A stretch of 41,038 bases of DNA. It comes from Lysobacterales bacterium. Lineage in GTDB: Bacteria > Pseudomonadota > Gammaproteobacteria > Steroidobacterales > Steroidobacteraceae. A model generated the notes under the pieces. The model ran no database searches, was not told the origin of the DNA, and saw only the letters and a program-made list of their open reading frames with translations. Both the position numbers and the translations under genes were made by a program. This document shows positions 15,388 through 23,516 of the stretch, piece after piece (positions within the stretch are counted from its first letter, which is position 1; every line of letters begins with the position of its first letter). Location: positions 1-41,038 of the forward strand of contig RPQJ01000020.1 in NCBI GenBank assembly GCA_003819815.1, in the 5' to 3' direction.

Positions 15388-16551
15388 TTACTGGCCCGTC
15401 GTGAAGCGGGTCCAGGTGCGGTTGAGCTGCCGCGTGAACTCCTCGCCCTCGGCGAGGTCCGGGAACAGCTTGGCCTTGATCTCGGCCGGCGGGTAGACAC
15501 CCGGGTCGTTGCGCACGGACTCGTCGACGAGCGCCACGGCAGCCGCGTTGCCGGTCGCGAAATTGACGAAGTTCGAGTTCTTCGCCGCGACCTCGGGCCG
15601 CATCATGAAGTTGATGAACTCGTGCGCGTTGCCCGGGTGCGGGGCGTCGGCCGGCACCGCGTACATGTCGAACCACATGATCGTGCCTTCCTTCGGCACG
15701 TTGTACCTGATCACGACGCCCTGCCCGGCCTCTTCGGCGCGATCACGGGCCTGCAGCACGTCGCCGCTCCAGCCCACGGCGATGCAGATCTCGCCGTTCG
15801 CGAGCGCGTCGATGTAGTTCGAGCTGTGGATCATGCGGATGTACGGACGCACGGACACGAGCACGTCCTCGGCGAGCTTCAGGTCCTCGGCGCTCTGGCT
15901 GTTCGGGTCCTTGCCCTTCCAGGTGAGCACCGCGGCCAGGATCTCGCTCGGCGCGTCGAGCACCGAGATGCCGCAGTCCTTGAACTTGGCGGCGTGCTTC
16001 GGATCGAACACGAGGCTCCAGCTGTCGACCGGCGCGTTCGGGTCGATCGCCATCACCTTGGCCTCGTTGAAGCCGATGCCGGTGGTGCCCCACATGTGGT
16101 TCACCGAGTGCTCGTTGCCCGGGTCGTGCAGCGCGACGCGCTCGAGGATCTCGGTGTCGAGATTGCTCCAGTTCGTGAGCTTGCTGCGGTCGAGCTTCTG
16201 GAACACGCCCGCCTTGATCTGGCGCTCGAGGAACGAGGCCGACGGCACCACGACGTCGTAGCCCGTCTTGCCGGCGAGCAGCTTGGTCTCGAGCACCTCG
16301 TTCGAGTCGAACACGTCGTAGTTGACCTTGATGCCGGTCTCGGCAGTGAACTGCTCGAGCACGGCCGGGTCGACGTAGTCCGACCAGTTGTAGACGTTGA
16401 CGACCTTCTCCTCGGCGGGCGCGGCCGCGGCCGGGGCGGCGTCCGTTGCGCCGGCCGCGGCCGGGGCTGCGTCCTCGGACTTCTTGCCGCAGCCGACGAG
16501 CGTGGCCGCGATCGCCAGGCTCGCGAGCCCGGTGCGGATGCTGATGTTCAT
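15388..16551 (-). CDS. potF: Polyamine-binding lipoprotein, PotF/SpuD-SpuE type (copy 2)
   Basis: The ATG at 16551 (387 residues) is chosen over the listed 16620 because it starts a lipoprotein signal peptide ending TLVGC (Cys21) and lies just downstream of a good promoter. An Ala/Pro-rich linker of about 25 residues follows the Cys, as expected for a membrane tether. Conserved blocks are VNVYNWSDYVDP, YDVFDSNEVLETKLL, MWGTTGIGF and PGVYPPAEIKAKLF. It binds polyamine in the periplasm for the PotGHI importer. It is a tandem paralogue of copy 1, matching the spuD-spuE pair of Pseudomonas by position. It has its own promoter and a strong terminator, so it may be expressed at a higher level than the permease genes. 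Which copy prefers putrescine or spermidine cannot be decided by reading. Confidence 0.93.
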   Translation of the reverse strand: MNISIRTGLASLAIAATLVGCGKKSEDAAPAAAGATDAAPAAAAPAEEKVVNVYNWSDYVDPAVLEQFTAETGIKVNYDVFDSNEVLETKLLAGKTGYDVVVPSASFLERQIKAGVFQKLDRSKLTNWSNLDTEILERVALHDPGNEHSVNHMWGTTGIGFNEAKVMAIDPNAPVDSWSLVFDPKHAAKFKDCGISVLDAPSEILAAVLTWKGKDPNSQSAEDLKLAEDVLVSVRPYIRMIHSSNYIDALANGEICIAVGWSGDVLQARDRAEEAGQGVVIRYNVPKEGTIMWFDMYAVPADAPHPGNAHEFINFMMRPEVAAKNSNFVNFATGNAAAVALVDESVRNDPGVYPPAEIKAKLFPDLAEGEEFTRQLNRTWTRFTTGQ

Positions 16552-16581
16552 CTGGAATAAACCCCCTGTGGGCGTGAGAGA

Positions 16582-16590
16582 TTGACTCAA
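16582..16590 (-). promoter_or_regulatory. Candidate operator TTGAGTCAA at the potF copy 2 transcript start
   Basis: The near-perfect palindrome TTGAGTCAA (minus strand) directly follows the -10 element of the potF promoter. Closely related 9-mers occur at 20258-20266 and 36731-36739, both in promoter regions of polyamine genes. I propose it as a PuuR/PauR-type operator, on the basis of position and similarity only. Confidence 0.4.
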
Positions 16591-16620
16591 CTTATAGCCG
16601 AAGCGCATGCGTGCCGCCAA
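16591..16620 (-). promoter_or_regulatory. Candidate sigma70 promoter for potF copy 2
   Basis: TTGGCG (16620-16615) and TATAAG (16596-16591), read leftward, are 18 bases apart. The predicted transcript start lies about 33 bases before the ATG at 16551. The promoter sits in the 97-base gap after spuC. Confidence 0.55.
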
Positions 16621-16648
16621 CCGGGGCCGCGCACGGCGCTCCCCGGGG

Positions 16649-18046
16649 CTAGATCCGTCCCTCGGCGCGGCACCGCTCGAGCGTGAGATCGAGGCAGCGC
16701 CACGCCTTCTCCGCCAGCTCGTCGATCTGCTCCCGCGTGATCACGAGCGGCGGCGAGATGATCATGGTGTCACGGACGGCGCGCATGATCAGCCCGTTCT
16801 GGAAGCAGAAGTCGCGACAGATGGTACCGACTTCGCCGCGCTTGTCGAAGAACCGGCGGGTCCGCTTGTCGCGCACCAGCTCGAGGGCCCCGATGAGGCC
16901 GATCGAGCGGGCCTCGCCGACCAGCGGGTGCTCGGCGAGGTTTCGCCACTTCGAGGCGAGGTACGGCCCGGTTTCGTCGCGGGTGCGCTGGACGAGATTC
17001 TCCTGCTGGATCAGCGTCAGGTTGACGCTGGCCACGGCGCAGGCGACCGGGTGTCCGGAGTACGTGTAGCCGTGGGCGAACTCGCCGCCCTTGTCGATCA
17101 GCACGTCGGCGACGCGGTCCGCCACCATGACGCCGCCGATCGGCAGGTAGCCGGACGACAGCCCCTTGGCGATGGTCATCAGGTCGGGGCGGATGCCATA
17201 GAGGTTGCTGCCGAACCAGTGGCCGGTCCGGCCGAAGCCGCAGATGACCTCGTCGGCGATGAGCAGGATGCCGTGGCGGTCGCAGATGCGCTGGATCTCG
17301 GGCCAGTACGTCTCGGGCGGGATGATCACTCCGCCGGCGCCCTGGATGGGCTCGCCGATGAACGCCGCGACGCGGTGGGCCCCGACCTCCTCGATCTTGC
17401 GCTCGAGCTCCCGTGCCGCCTTCAGGCCGAATTCCGCGGGCGAGAGCTCCCCGCCGTCCGCGTACCAGTACGGCTGCGGGATGTGGACGATGTCCGGGAT
17501 CGGCAGGCCGCCCTGCTCGTGCATGAACGCCATGCCGCCGAGGCTCGCGCCCGCCATCGTGCTGCCGTGATAGGCGTTGACGCGGGAAATGATCACGCTG
17601 CGCTCGGGCTGCCCGAGCAGGTCCCAGTAGCGGCGCACGAGCCGCACGACCGTGTCGTTGCCCTCGGAGCCCGATCCGGTGAAGAACACTCGATTGAACT
17701 GCGGAGGCGTCAGCTCGACGAGCTGCCGGGCGAGCTCGATCGCCGGCGGATGGGCCGTCTGGAAGAAGCTGTTGTAGTACGGCAGCTCGAGCATCTGGCG
17801 GAACGCCGCCTCGGCGAGCTCACGCCGGCCGTAGCCCAGGTTGACGCACCAGAGCCCCGCCATGCCGTCGAGGATGCGGTTCCCCTCCGAGTCGTACAGG
17901 TACACGCCCTCGGCCTTGACGATGACCCGCGCACCCTTGGCGTGCAGGGACTTGTAGTCCGTGAACGGGTGCAGGTAGTGCTGGCGGTCGAGTTCCTGCC
18001 AGGCAGCCGTGGTGCGGTCGGCGACGTAGGGAACGGGTGGGGTCAT
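16649..18046 (-). CDS. spuC: Putrescine-pyruvate aminotransferase, class III (SpuC)
   Basis: The 465-residue enzyme has the class III aminotransferase pattern: GMAGLWCVNLGYGR (61-74), GSGSEGNDT near the cofactor phosphate (124-132), YHGST (159-163), DEVICGFGR with the PLP-ring Asp265, and IAKGLSSGY with the Schiff-base Lys294. It transfers the amino group of putrescine (or related diamines) to pyruvate, giving 4-aminobutanal, in the cytoplasm. The name SpuC rests on the sequence type plus the gene order puuD-puuA-spuC-potF-potF-potGHI, the same as spuA-B-C-D-E-F-G-H. It begins 9 bases after the puuA stop. It runs parallel to the gamma-glutamyl route encoded on both sides. Alternative omega-amine substrates are possible. 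Confidence 0.9.
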   Translation of the reverse strand: MTPPVPYVADRTTAAWQELDRQHYLHPFTDYKSLHAKGARVIVKAEGVYLYDSEGNRILDGMAGLWCVNLGYGRRELAEAAFRQMLELPYYNSFFQTAHPPAIELARQLVELTPPQFNRVFFTGSGSEGNDTVVRLVRRYWDLLGQPERSVIISRVNAYHGSTMAGASLGGMAFMHEQGGLPIPDIVHIPQPYWYADGGELSPAEFGLKAARELERKIEEVGAHRVAAFIGEPIQGAGGVIIPPETYWPEIQRICDRHGILLIADEVICGFGRTGHWFGSNLYGIRPDLMTIAKGLSSGYLPIGGVMVADRVADVLIDKGGEFAHGYTYSGHPVACAVASVNLTLIQQENLVQRTRDETGPYLASKWRNLAEHPLVGEARSIGLIGALELVRDKRTRRFFDKRGEVGTICRDFCFQNGLIMRAVRDTMIISPPLVITREQIDELAEKAWRCLDLTLERCRAEGRI

Positions 18047-18055
18047 GACGGAACC

Positions 18056-19393
18056 TCAGACGTTGAGCAGCAGATGCTCCCGCTCCCACGAGCTGATCAC
18101 CTGCAGGAATGTGTCGTGCTCGCTCTCCTTGACCGCCGTGTAGGCGAGCACGAAGCGCTCGCCGAGGATGTCGATGAGCGGGCGGCAGTCGCGCAGCTGG
18201 CGGACGGCCTCCTCGAGGTTTCGCGGCAGGCCGAACGGCATGTCATAGGCGCTGCCCGAGACGGGCTCGGACGGCTTCAGGCCCTCCCTCATGCCGAGGT
18301 ATCCGCACGCGAGCGACGCGGCGATCGCGAGGTAGGGGTTCGCGTCCGCGCCGCCGAGGCGGTTCTCGATGCGGCGGTTCTCGGCGTTCGAGAGCGGCAC
18401 GCGCAGCCCCGCCGTCCGGTTGTCGTAGCCCCACTGCGTGTTGATGGGCGCGAGGTGCCTCAGGATGATGCGGCGGAACGAATTCATGTTCGGCGCGAAG
18501 AGCGCCATCGCGAGCGGCAGGTACTTCTGCAGCCCGGCGATGTGCGAGAAGAAGAGCGCGCTCGGGTTGCCCTCCTCGTCGCTGAACACGTTGCGGCCCG
18601 TCTTCGCGTCGACGATGCTCTGGTGGATGTGCATGGCGCTGCCCGGCTCGCGGGCCATCGGCTTCGCCATGAACGTCGCGTACATCTTGTGGCGGAAAGC
18701 CGCCTCGCGCGCCGTCCGCTTGAACATGAACACCTGGTCCGCGAGCGACATCGCGTCGCCGTGGATCAGGTTGATCTCCATCTGCGCGGCGCCGTCCTCG
18801 TGGATCAGCGTGTCGATCTCGATTTCCTGCGCCTCGCAGAACGCGTAGATGTCGTCGAACAGCGGGTCGAACTCGTTGACCGCCGCGATGCTGTAGGACT
18901 GCCGTCCGACTTCGGCACGGCCCGAGCGGCCGACCGGCGGCTTCAAGGGGTAGTCCGCATCGATGTTCGGCTCGACTAGGTAGAACTCGAGCTCGGGCGC
19001 GACGATCGGCTTCCAGCCCTGCTGCGCATACAGGTCGAGCACGTGGCGCAGCACGTGCCGCGGCGCCATCGTGACCGGACGCCCGTCCGCGTAGAAGCTG
19101 TCGTGGATCACCTGCGCGGTCGGCTCCGCGGCCCACGGCACGACGCGCGTCGTCTCGGGGTCGGCCCGCAGCACGATGTCGATCTCGGACGGACTGATCG
19201 CGCGGTCGTCCTCCGGGTAGTCGCCGGTGACGGTCTGCAGGAAGATGCTCTCGGGCATCCGCATGCCCTCCTCTTCCGCGAACTTGACCGCGGGCATCAC
19301 CTTGCCGCGCGCGATGCCGGCCATGTCCGGAACGACGGCCTCGACTTCGGAGATGCCGTGTTCCTTGAAAAACTGGCGTATGGGGGTGCTCAT
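18056..19393 (-). CDS. puuA: Gamma-glutamylputrescine synthetase, glutamine-synthetase family (copy 1, SpuB position)
   Basis: The ATG at 19393 follows the puuD stop by 2 bases and gives 445 residues; the listed 19492 start lies in puuD. Glutamine-synthetase-fold landmarks are PELEFYL (metal-binding Glu), QMEINLIHGDA, AMHIHQS, NSFRRI and NRRIENRLGGADANPYL. The nucleotide- and metal-binding residues therefore look intact. PuuA-type enzymes ligate glutamate to putrescine or other polyamines with ATP, the first step of the gamma-glutamyl pathway. The N-terminus ISEVEAVVPDMAGIARGK is characteristic of this branch and differs from nitrogen-assimilation GlnA. A second, divergent copy starts at 20390; two or more paralogues with different polyamine preference are common. 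Confidence 0.92.
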   Translation of the reverse strand: MSTPIRQFFKEHGISEVEAVVPDMAGIARGKVMPAVKFAEEEGMRMPESIFLQTVTGDYPEDDRAISPSEIDIVLRADPETTRVVPWAAEPTAQVIHDSFYADGRPVTMAPRHVLRHVLDLYAQQGWKPIVAPELEFYLVEPNIDADYPLKPPVGRSGRAEVGRQSYSIAAVNEFDPLFDDIYAFCEAQEIEIDTLIHEDGAAQMEINLIHGDAMSLADQVFMFKRTAREAAFRHKMYATFMAKPMAREPGSAMHIHQSIVDAKTGRNVFSDEEGNPSALFFSHIAGLQKYLPLAMALFAPNMNSFRRIILRHLAPINTQWGYDNRTAGLRVPLSNAENRRIENRLGGADANPYLAIAASLACGYLGMREGLKPSEPVSGSAYDMPFGLPRNLEEAVRQLRDCRPLIDILGERFVLAYTAVKESEHDTFLQVISSWEREHLLLNV

Positions 19394-19395
19394 GA

Positions 19396-20151
19396 TCAGC
19401 GTCCTTTGGCGTGTTCCCGCGCGGCGTTTCCGAAAGCGGCGAACATCGCCCGCGAGAAGGGGTTTTTCATCACCTGCCACTCGGGGTGCCACTGCACCGC
19501 GAGCGTGAATCCGGGCGCCGAGCGCACGTGGAAGGCCTCGATCAGGCCGTCCGGCGCGCGGGCGTCGACCTCGAGACCGTCGCCCAGCCGCTGGACGCCC
19601 TGGGCGTGCACGGAATTCACCGAAACCCGCTCGGTCCCGGCGATGCCGTGCAGCAGTCCGCCCCGCACCAGCTCGATCTCGTGGGCGGGACCGTACTGCA
19701 CTTCGAGCGGCGCTTCCTTGTCCTCGCGGTGATCCGCGTGGCCGGGCACTTCCTGCACCTTCTGCCAGAGCGTACCGCCGTAGGCGACGTTCATCTCCTG
19801 GAAGCCGCGGCAGATGGCGAAGAGCGGCATCCCGGTGGCGACCACCCGCGGGATGAGCGGCAGCGTCGTCCCGTCGCGGTGCGGATCGTGCAGCGTGTCC
19901 GGATCGCTCGGCGGCCCGGCGTAGCGCCGGGGTTCGACGTTCGACGGGCTGCCGGTGAGCAGGATGCCGTCGACGCCGCGCAGCACGGCGTCGAGGTCGG
20001 CCGCCTCGCCGAGCGAGGGAATCAGCACCGGCACGGCGCCCGACGCCTCGGCGACGGCCGTGATGTACTTCTCGCCGACGCAGTGGAACGGATGCGGACC
20101 GAGGATGCGGCGATCCGCGGGAATGCCGATCAGGGGTTTCGTGCGAGCCAC
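19396..20151 (-). CDS. puuD: Gamma-glutamyl-gamma-aminobutyrate hydrolase (PuuD/SpuA)
   Basis: I place the start at the GTG at 20151 (251 residues): it has AGGA 8 bases ahead and the product aligns with the usual N-terminus ARTKPLIGIPAD. The track start at 20244 would add unrelated sequence. It is a class I glutamine-amidotransferase-type hydrolase with nucleophile Cys114 in AICRGFQEMN and His222/Glu224 in VQWHPEW. It releases GABA and glutamate from gamma-glutamyl-GABA in the cytoplasm, the last step of the gamma-glutamyl route. It is the first gene of the long minus-strand operon and is divergent from the second puuA across an AT-rich control region. Confidence 0.92.
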   Translation of the reverse strand: MARTKPLIGIPADRRILGPHPFHCVGEKYITAVAEASGAVPVLIPSLGEAADLDAVLRGVDGILLTGSPSNVEPRRYAGPPSDPDTLHDPHRDGTTLPLIPRVVATGMPLFAICRGFQEMNVAYGGTLWQKVQEVPGHADHREDKEAPLEVQYGPAHEIELVRGGLLHGIAGTERVSVNSVHAQGVQRLGDGLEVDARAPDGLIEAFHVRSAPGFTLAVQWHPEWQVMKNPFSRAMFAAFGNAAREHAKGR

Positions 20152-20249
20152 GTTTAAGATCCTAGACGGCTGCCCTGCAGCCGCTGGTTCGAAGCGGGAT
20201 GGATTAAACCACAGTCCCCCCGCGAGAGTCGCCAAGCAGCGCAAAAAAA

Positions 20250-20281
20250 TGCAACTGTTGCTTCAAAAACAACAAGTTACA
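20250..20281. promoter_or_regulatory. AT-rich inverted repeat, candidate operator between puuD and puuA
   Basis: TGCAACTGTTG (20250-20260) and CAACAAGTTACA (20270-20281) form an imperfect inverted repeat in a sharply AT-rich patch of the 238-base divergent region. Within it lies TTGCTTCAA (20258-20266), the complement of TTGAAGCAA, which matches the motif seen at the potF and bauA/puuR promoters. The position is suited to controlling both operons. Confidence 0.5.
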
Positions 20282-20306
20282 TATGGATTGCCCGAGCGGA
20301 CCGAGC

Positions 20307-20336
20307 TTGCCGGCCGCGTCGGCGGCGGGCTATGCT
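20307..20336 (+). promoter_or_regulatory. Weak candidate promoter for puuA (copy 2)
   Basis: TTGCCG and TATGCT are 18 bases apart and lie 54 bases before the ATG at 20390. The match is modest and GC-rich. An alternative is TTGCTT at 20258 with TATGGA about 18 bases on, which would overlap the candidate operator. I found no convincing promoter for puuD on the other strand. Confidence 0.3.
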
Positions 20337-20389
20337 CCGCCGACCAAGGCGGCTCGACCGTCACTAAATCCTAAACATCCGGGGTTCCC

Positions 20390-21760
20390 ATGCCGCAGTT
20401 CGCGGACTACGAGCAGGCGCGCGCATGGCTCGCGCAGCACCCGCAGGTGCGCTACGTCGATCTCCTGCTGCCGGACCAGCTCGGCATCCCGCGCGGCAAG
20501 CGCGTCACCGCGGCCGAACTCGAAGGCGTGCACCGGCACGGCCTGCTGCTGCCGGCGTCGATGTTCGCGCTCGACGTGCTCGGCGGCACCGTGCAGGAGA
20601 CGGGCCTCGGATTCGACGACGGCGACGCGGACCGCCTGTGCCTGCCGGTGCCGGGCTCGCTCGCGCCGGTGCCCTGGCTCGGCGAGCACGTCGCGCAGAT
20701 GCAGGTCGCGATGTACGAGCACGACCGCGCGCCTTTCTTCGGCGATCCGCGGCACGTGCTCGAGCGCGTCGTTGCGAACTATGCGGAGCGCGGCCTCACG
20801 CCGGTGATGGCAGTCGAGCTCGAATTCTATTTCGTCGACCGTGAACGCACGCCCGAGGGCCACGCGCAGCCTCCCCGGCAGCCGCTCTCAGGACGGCGCG
20901 AGTCGAAGACGCAGATCAACTCGATGGCGGAGCTCGCGGAATATTCCGCGGTGATCACCGCGATCGACGACGCCGCGCAGGCACAGGGCCTGCCGACCGG
21001 CACGGTGCTCGCCGAGTACGGCCCAGGCCAGTTCGAGGTGAACCTGCACCACGTGGACGACGCGCTGCTCGCCTGCGACCACGCCATCCGCCTCAAACGT
21101 CTCGTCAAGGGCATTGCACTCGCGCACGGCCTCGAGGCGACCTTCATGCCGAAGCCGTACCGGGACCACGCCGGCAGCGGCGCGCACCTGCACGTGAGCG
21201 TCGTCGACCGCGAGGGCCGCAACATCTTCGCCGCCGAGGACGCCGCCGGATCGGCCGAGCTGAGGCACGCGATCGGCGGGCTCGCCGCGACGATGAGCGA
21301 CTCGATCGCGATCTGCGCGCCCACCGCGAACTCCTACCGCCGCTACCAGCCGGAGGCGTACGTGCCGCTCAGCCCGAGCTGGTCCGTGAACAACCGCGGC
21401 GTCGCCTTTCGCGTGCCGCACGGACCTCCGGCGAGCCGCCGCGTCGAGCACCGGGTCGCCGGCGCCGATGCGAATCCCTACCTGCTCGCTGCCGTCGTGC
21501 TCGCGGGCATGCTGCGCGGGCTCGAGCAGCGGCTCGACCCGGGCCCGGTGCTGAACGGCAATGCCTACCGCGACTCGACGCCGAGCATCCCGCTCACCTG
21601 GGCCGAGGCGCTCGCCGTGTTCGAGCGCAGCGAGTTCGCCGGCGAGGCGTTCGGCGTACGATTCGTCGAGCACTATGCGCGCACGCGGCGCGGCGAGATG
21701 CGCGACTTCCTCTCGTACGTGTCCGCGCTCGAATACGACTGGTACCTGACGACGAGCTGA
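20390..21760 (+). CDS. puuA: Gamma-glutamylpolyamine synthetase, glutamine-synthetase family (copy 2, SpuI position)
   Basis: The 456-residue product starts at the first ATG after the divergent control region. It shows the glutamine-synthetase landmarks VELEFYFV, GQFEVNLHHVDD, GSGAHLHVSV, NSYRRYQP and RRVEHRVAGADANPYL. It differs clearly from copy 1, so the two are old paralogues and not a recent duplication. It probably glutamylates putrescine, spermidine or another amine in the first step of the Puu/Pau pathway. The stop is 3 bases before puuB, which should be co-transcribed and oxidises its product. Its position, divergent from the spuA-H-like operon, is that of spuI in Pseudomonas. Confidence 0.92.
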   Translation: MPQFADYEQARAWLAQHPQVRYVDLLLPDQLGIPRGKRVTAAELEGVHRHGLLLPASMFALDVLGGTVQETGLGFDDGDADRLCLPVPGSLAPVPWLGEHVAQMQVAMYEHDRAPFFGDPRHVLERVVANYAERGLTPVMAVELEFYFVDRERTPEGHAQPPRQPLSGRRESKTQINSMAELAEYSAVITAIDDAAQAQGLPTGTVLAEYGPGQFEVNLHHVDDALLACDHAIRLKRLVKGIALAHGLEATFMPKPYRDHAGSGAHLHVSVVDREGRNIFAAEDAAGSAELRHAIGGLAATMSDSIAICAPTANSYRRYQPEAYVPLSPSWSVNNRGVAFRVPHGPPASRRVEHRVAGADANPYLLAAVVLAGMLRGLEQRLDPGPVLNGNAYRDSTPSIPLTWAEALAVFERSEFAGEAFGVRFVEHYARTRRGEMRDFLSYVSALEYDWYLTTS

Positions 21761-21763
21761 CCC

Positions 21764-23035
21764 ATGCAGCACATCCGCTCGTACTACGCAGCCTCCGCCC
21801 ATCCGGCGCCCGTCCGCGGGCCGCTGCGCGGCGACGTCACGGCCGACGTCTGCGTCGTGGGCGGCGGCATCGCCGGCTGCTCGACCGCGCTCGACCTCGC
21901 CTCGCGCGGCTACGACGTCGTGCTGCTCGAGGGCAAGCGGGTCGCCTGGGGCGCCTCGGGCAGGAGCGGCGGGCAGGCGATCTTCGGATTCGCCGCGGGC
22001 CAGGACAAGCTGATCGCACAGGTAGGCCGCGAGGACGCGCGGCGGATGTTCGACGTGTCGGTCGAGGCCCTCGATCTCCTGAAGGAGAGGGTCGCGCACC
22101 ACGCCATCGACTGCGACCTCCACTGGGGGCAGATGCACGTCGCGATCAAGCCGCGCCACGAGGCGGAGCTCAAGGGCTGGCGCGACGAACTCGCGCGGGA
22201 CTACGGATACGACACGCTCCGCTGGCTCGACCGCAACGAGCTCCGCGGCATCCTCGCGACCGACCGCTACACCGGCGGCCTGTACGACACCCGCAGCGGC
22301 CACCTCCACCCGCTCAACTACACGCTCGGGCTCGCCGCGGCCGCCGAGGCGGCCGGCGCACGGATCCACGAGGACAGCCACGTGACGCGCCTCGAGCACG
22401 GCGGCACGGTGGTCGTCCACACGGGCGCCGGCACGGTGCGCGCGAAGCACGTGGCGCTCTGCTGCAATGCCTACGTCGACGAGCTCGCGCCGCGCCTCCG
22501 CGAGCGCATCATGCCGGTCGGCACTTACATCGTCGCGACCGAGCCGCTCGGCCGCGAGCGCATCGAGTCGCTGATGCGCGAGAACGTGGGCGTCACGGAC
22601 GTGAACTGGGTGCTCGACTATTTCCGTCGCTCGGCGGACCACCGCCTGCTGTTCGGCGGCCGCGTCAGCTACTCGGGCCTCGACCCGCTCAACACCGAGC
22701 GCGCGACCCGCGCGCGGATGATCAAGGTCTTCCCGCAGCTCGCGGACGTGGACATCGAGTACGCGTGGGGCGGGTACGTCGACATCACGATGAGCCGGGC
22801 GCCGGACTTCGGCCGGCTCGCTCCTAACGTCTACTACCTGCAGGGGTTCTCGGGACACGGCATCGCGCTCACCGGCATGGCCGGGCGGCTCGTCGCCGAC
22901 GCCATCTCGGGCCAGGCCGAGCGCTTCGACCTGTTCGGAAAACTCGAGCACCGCGTGTTCCCCGGCGGCCGCGCGTTCCGCACGCCGGCGCTGGTGCTCG
23001 CGATGCTCTGGTTCCGCATGAAGGACCTGATGTAG
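21764..23035 (+). CDS. puuB: Gamma-glutamylputrescine oxidase, FAD-dependent (PuuB/PauB)
   Basis: The 423-residue protein belongs to the DAO-type FAD oxidoreductases. Near the N-terminus is the Rossmann motif VVGGGIAGCS (31-40) followed by LLEGKRVAWGASGRSGGQ, the standard FAD-binding continuation. Near the C-terminus is YYLQGFSGHGIALT, which closes the flavin site. PuuB oxidises gamma-glutamylputrescine to gamma-glutamyl-aminobutyraldehyde with release of ammonia and H2O2. It lies 3 bases after puuA on the same strand, which fixes the role better than sequence alone, since related oxidases act on glycine or sarcosine. It converges on the acetyltransferase gene, and both stops lie in a small hairpin. 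Confidence 0.92.
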   Translation: MQHIRSYYAASAHPAPVRGPLRGDVTADVCVVGGGIAGCSTALDLASRGYDVVLLEGKRVAWGASGRSGGQAIFGFAAGQDKLIAQVGREDARRMFDVSVEALDLLKERVAHHAIDCDLHWGQMHVAIKPRHEAELKGWRDELARDYGYDTLRWLDRNELRGILATDRYTGGLYDTRSGHLHPLNYTLGLAAAAEAAGARIHEDSHVTRLEHGGTVVVHTGAGTVRAKHVALCCNAYVDELAPRLRERIMPVGTYIVATEPLGRERIESLMRENVGVTDVNWVLDYFRRSADHRLLFGGRVSYSGLDPLNTERATRARMIKVFPQLADVDIEYAWGGYVDITMSRAPDFGRLAPNVYYLQGFSGHGIALTGMAGRLVADAISGQAERFDLFGKLEHRVFPGGRAFRTPALVLAMLWFRMKDLM

Positions 23036-23054
23036 CCCGGGCACGGGCGCTACA
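23031..23054. terminator. Small hairpin at the convergent puuB / acetyltransferase ends
   Basis: TGTAGCCCG pairs with CGGGC(gc)TACA, a 9-bp stem with a 2-base bulge and 4-base loop that contains the stop codons of both convergent genes. No T-run follows on either side, so termination is uncertain. Confidence 0.3.
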
Positions 23055-23499
23055 GCTCGAGCGCGTACTCCCAGAAATCGTCCTCGCGCTTCCAGCCGAG
23101 CGACTCGTACAGCCGCTGCGCCGCGAGGTTGGTCTTCGCGGTCGCGAGCGTGAGCCCGGCCGCCCCCGCCGCGCGCGCTTCGTCCGCGGCGCGCACGAGC
23201 AGCGCGCGGCCGACGCCGAGCCGGCGCGCGCCCTCGACGACGTAGAGGTCGTAGAGCACGAACGTGCGCGCGGCCCTGAGCGATGCGAAGGTCGGATACA
23301 TCTGCACGAAGCCGAGCGCCACGCCGGCCTCGTCGAGCGCGAGCAGCACCAGCGACTCGTCGCGCGACAGGCGCTCGGCAAGATAGCGCCGCGCCAGCGC
23401 CGGATCCGGGGGCAATGCGTAGAACTGCCGGTACGCGTCGAAGAGCGGCGCCACCGCATCGACGTCGGCGACACCGGCGCGTCGCACGGCGAGACCCAC
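23050..23499 (-). CDS. GNAT-family N-acetyltransferase
   Basis: The GTG at 23499 is chosen because GGAGGA lies 7 bases ahead and the 149-residue product is the usual size of a single GNAT domain; the 291-residue track ORF extends through the next gene. The acetyl-CoA-binding region is visible as LYVVEGARRLGVGRALLVRA (beta4 and the Q/RxxGxG/A loop), followed by LATAKTNLAAQRLYESLGW, the typical C-terminal signature. It transfers an acetyl group to an unknown amine. Given the neighbours, a polyamine or amino acid substrate is tempting but unsupported. Its ribosome site lies inside the end of the preceding DUF1579-like gene, so the two are likely coupled. Confidence 0.85.
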   Translation of the reverse strand: MGLAVRRAGVADVDAVAPLFDAYRQFYALPPDPALARRYLAERLSRDESLVLLALDEAGVALGFVQMYPTFASLRAARTFVLYDLYVVEGARRLGVGRALLVRAADEARAAGAAGLTLATAKTNLAAQRLYESLGWKREDDFWEYALEL

Positions 23500-23516
23500 G
23501 GCCCCTTCCTCCGGGC

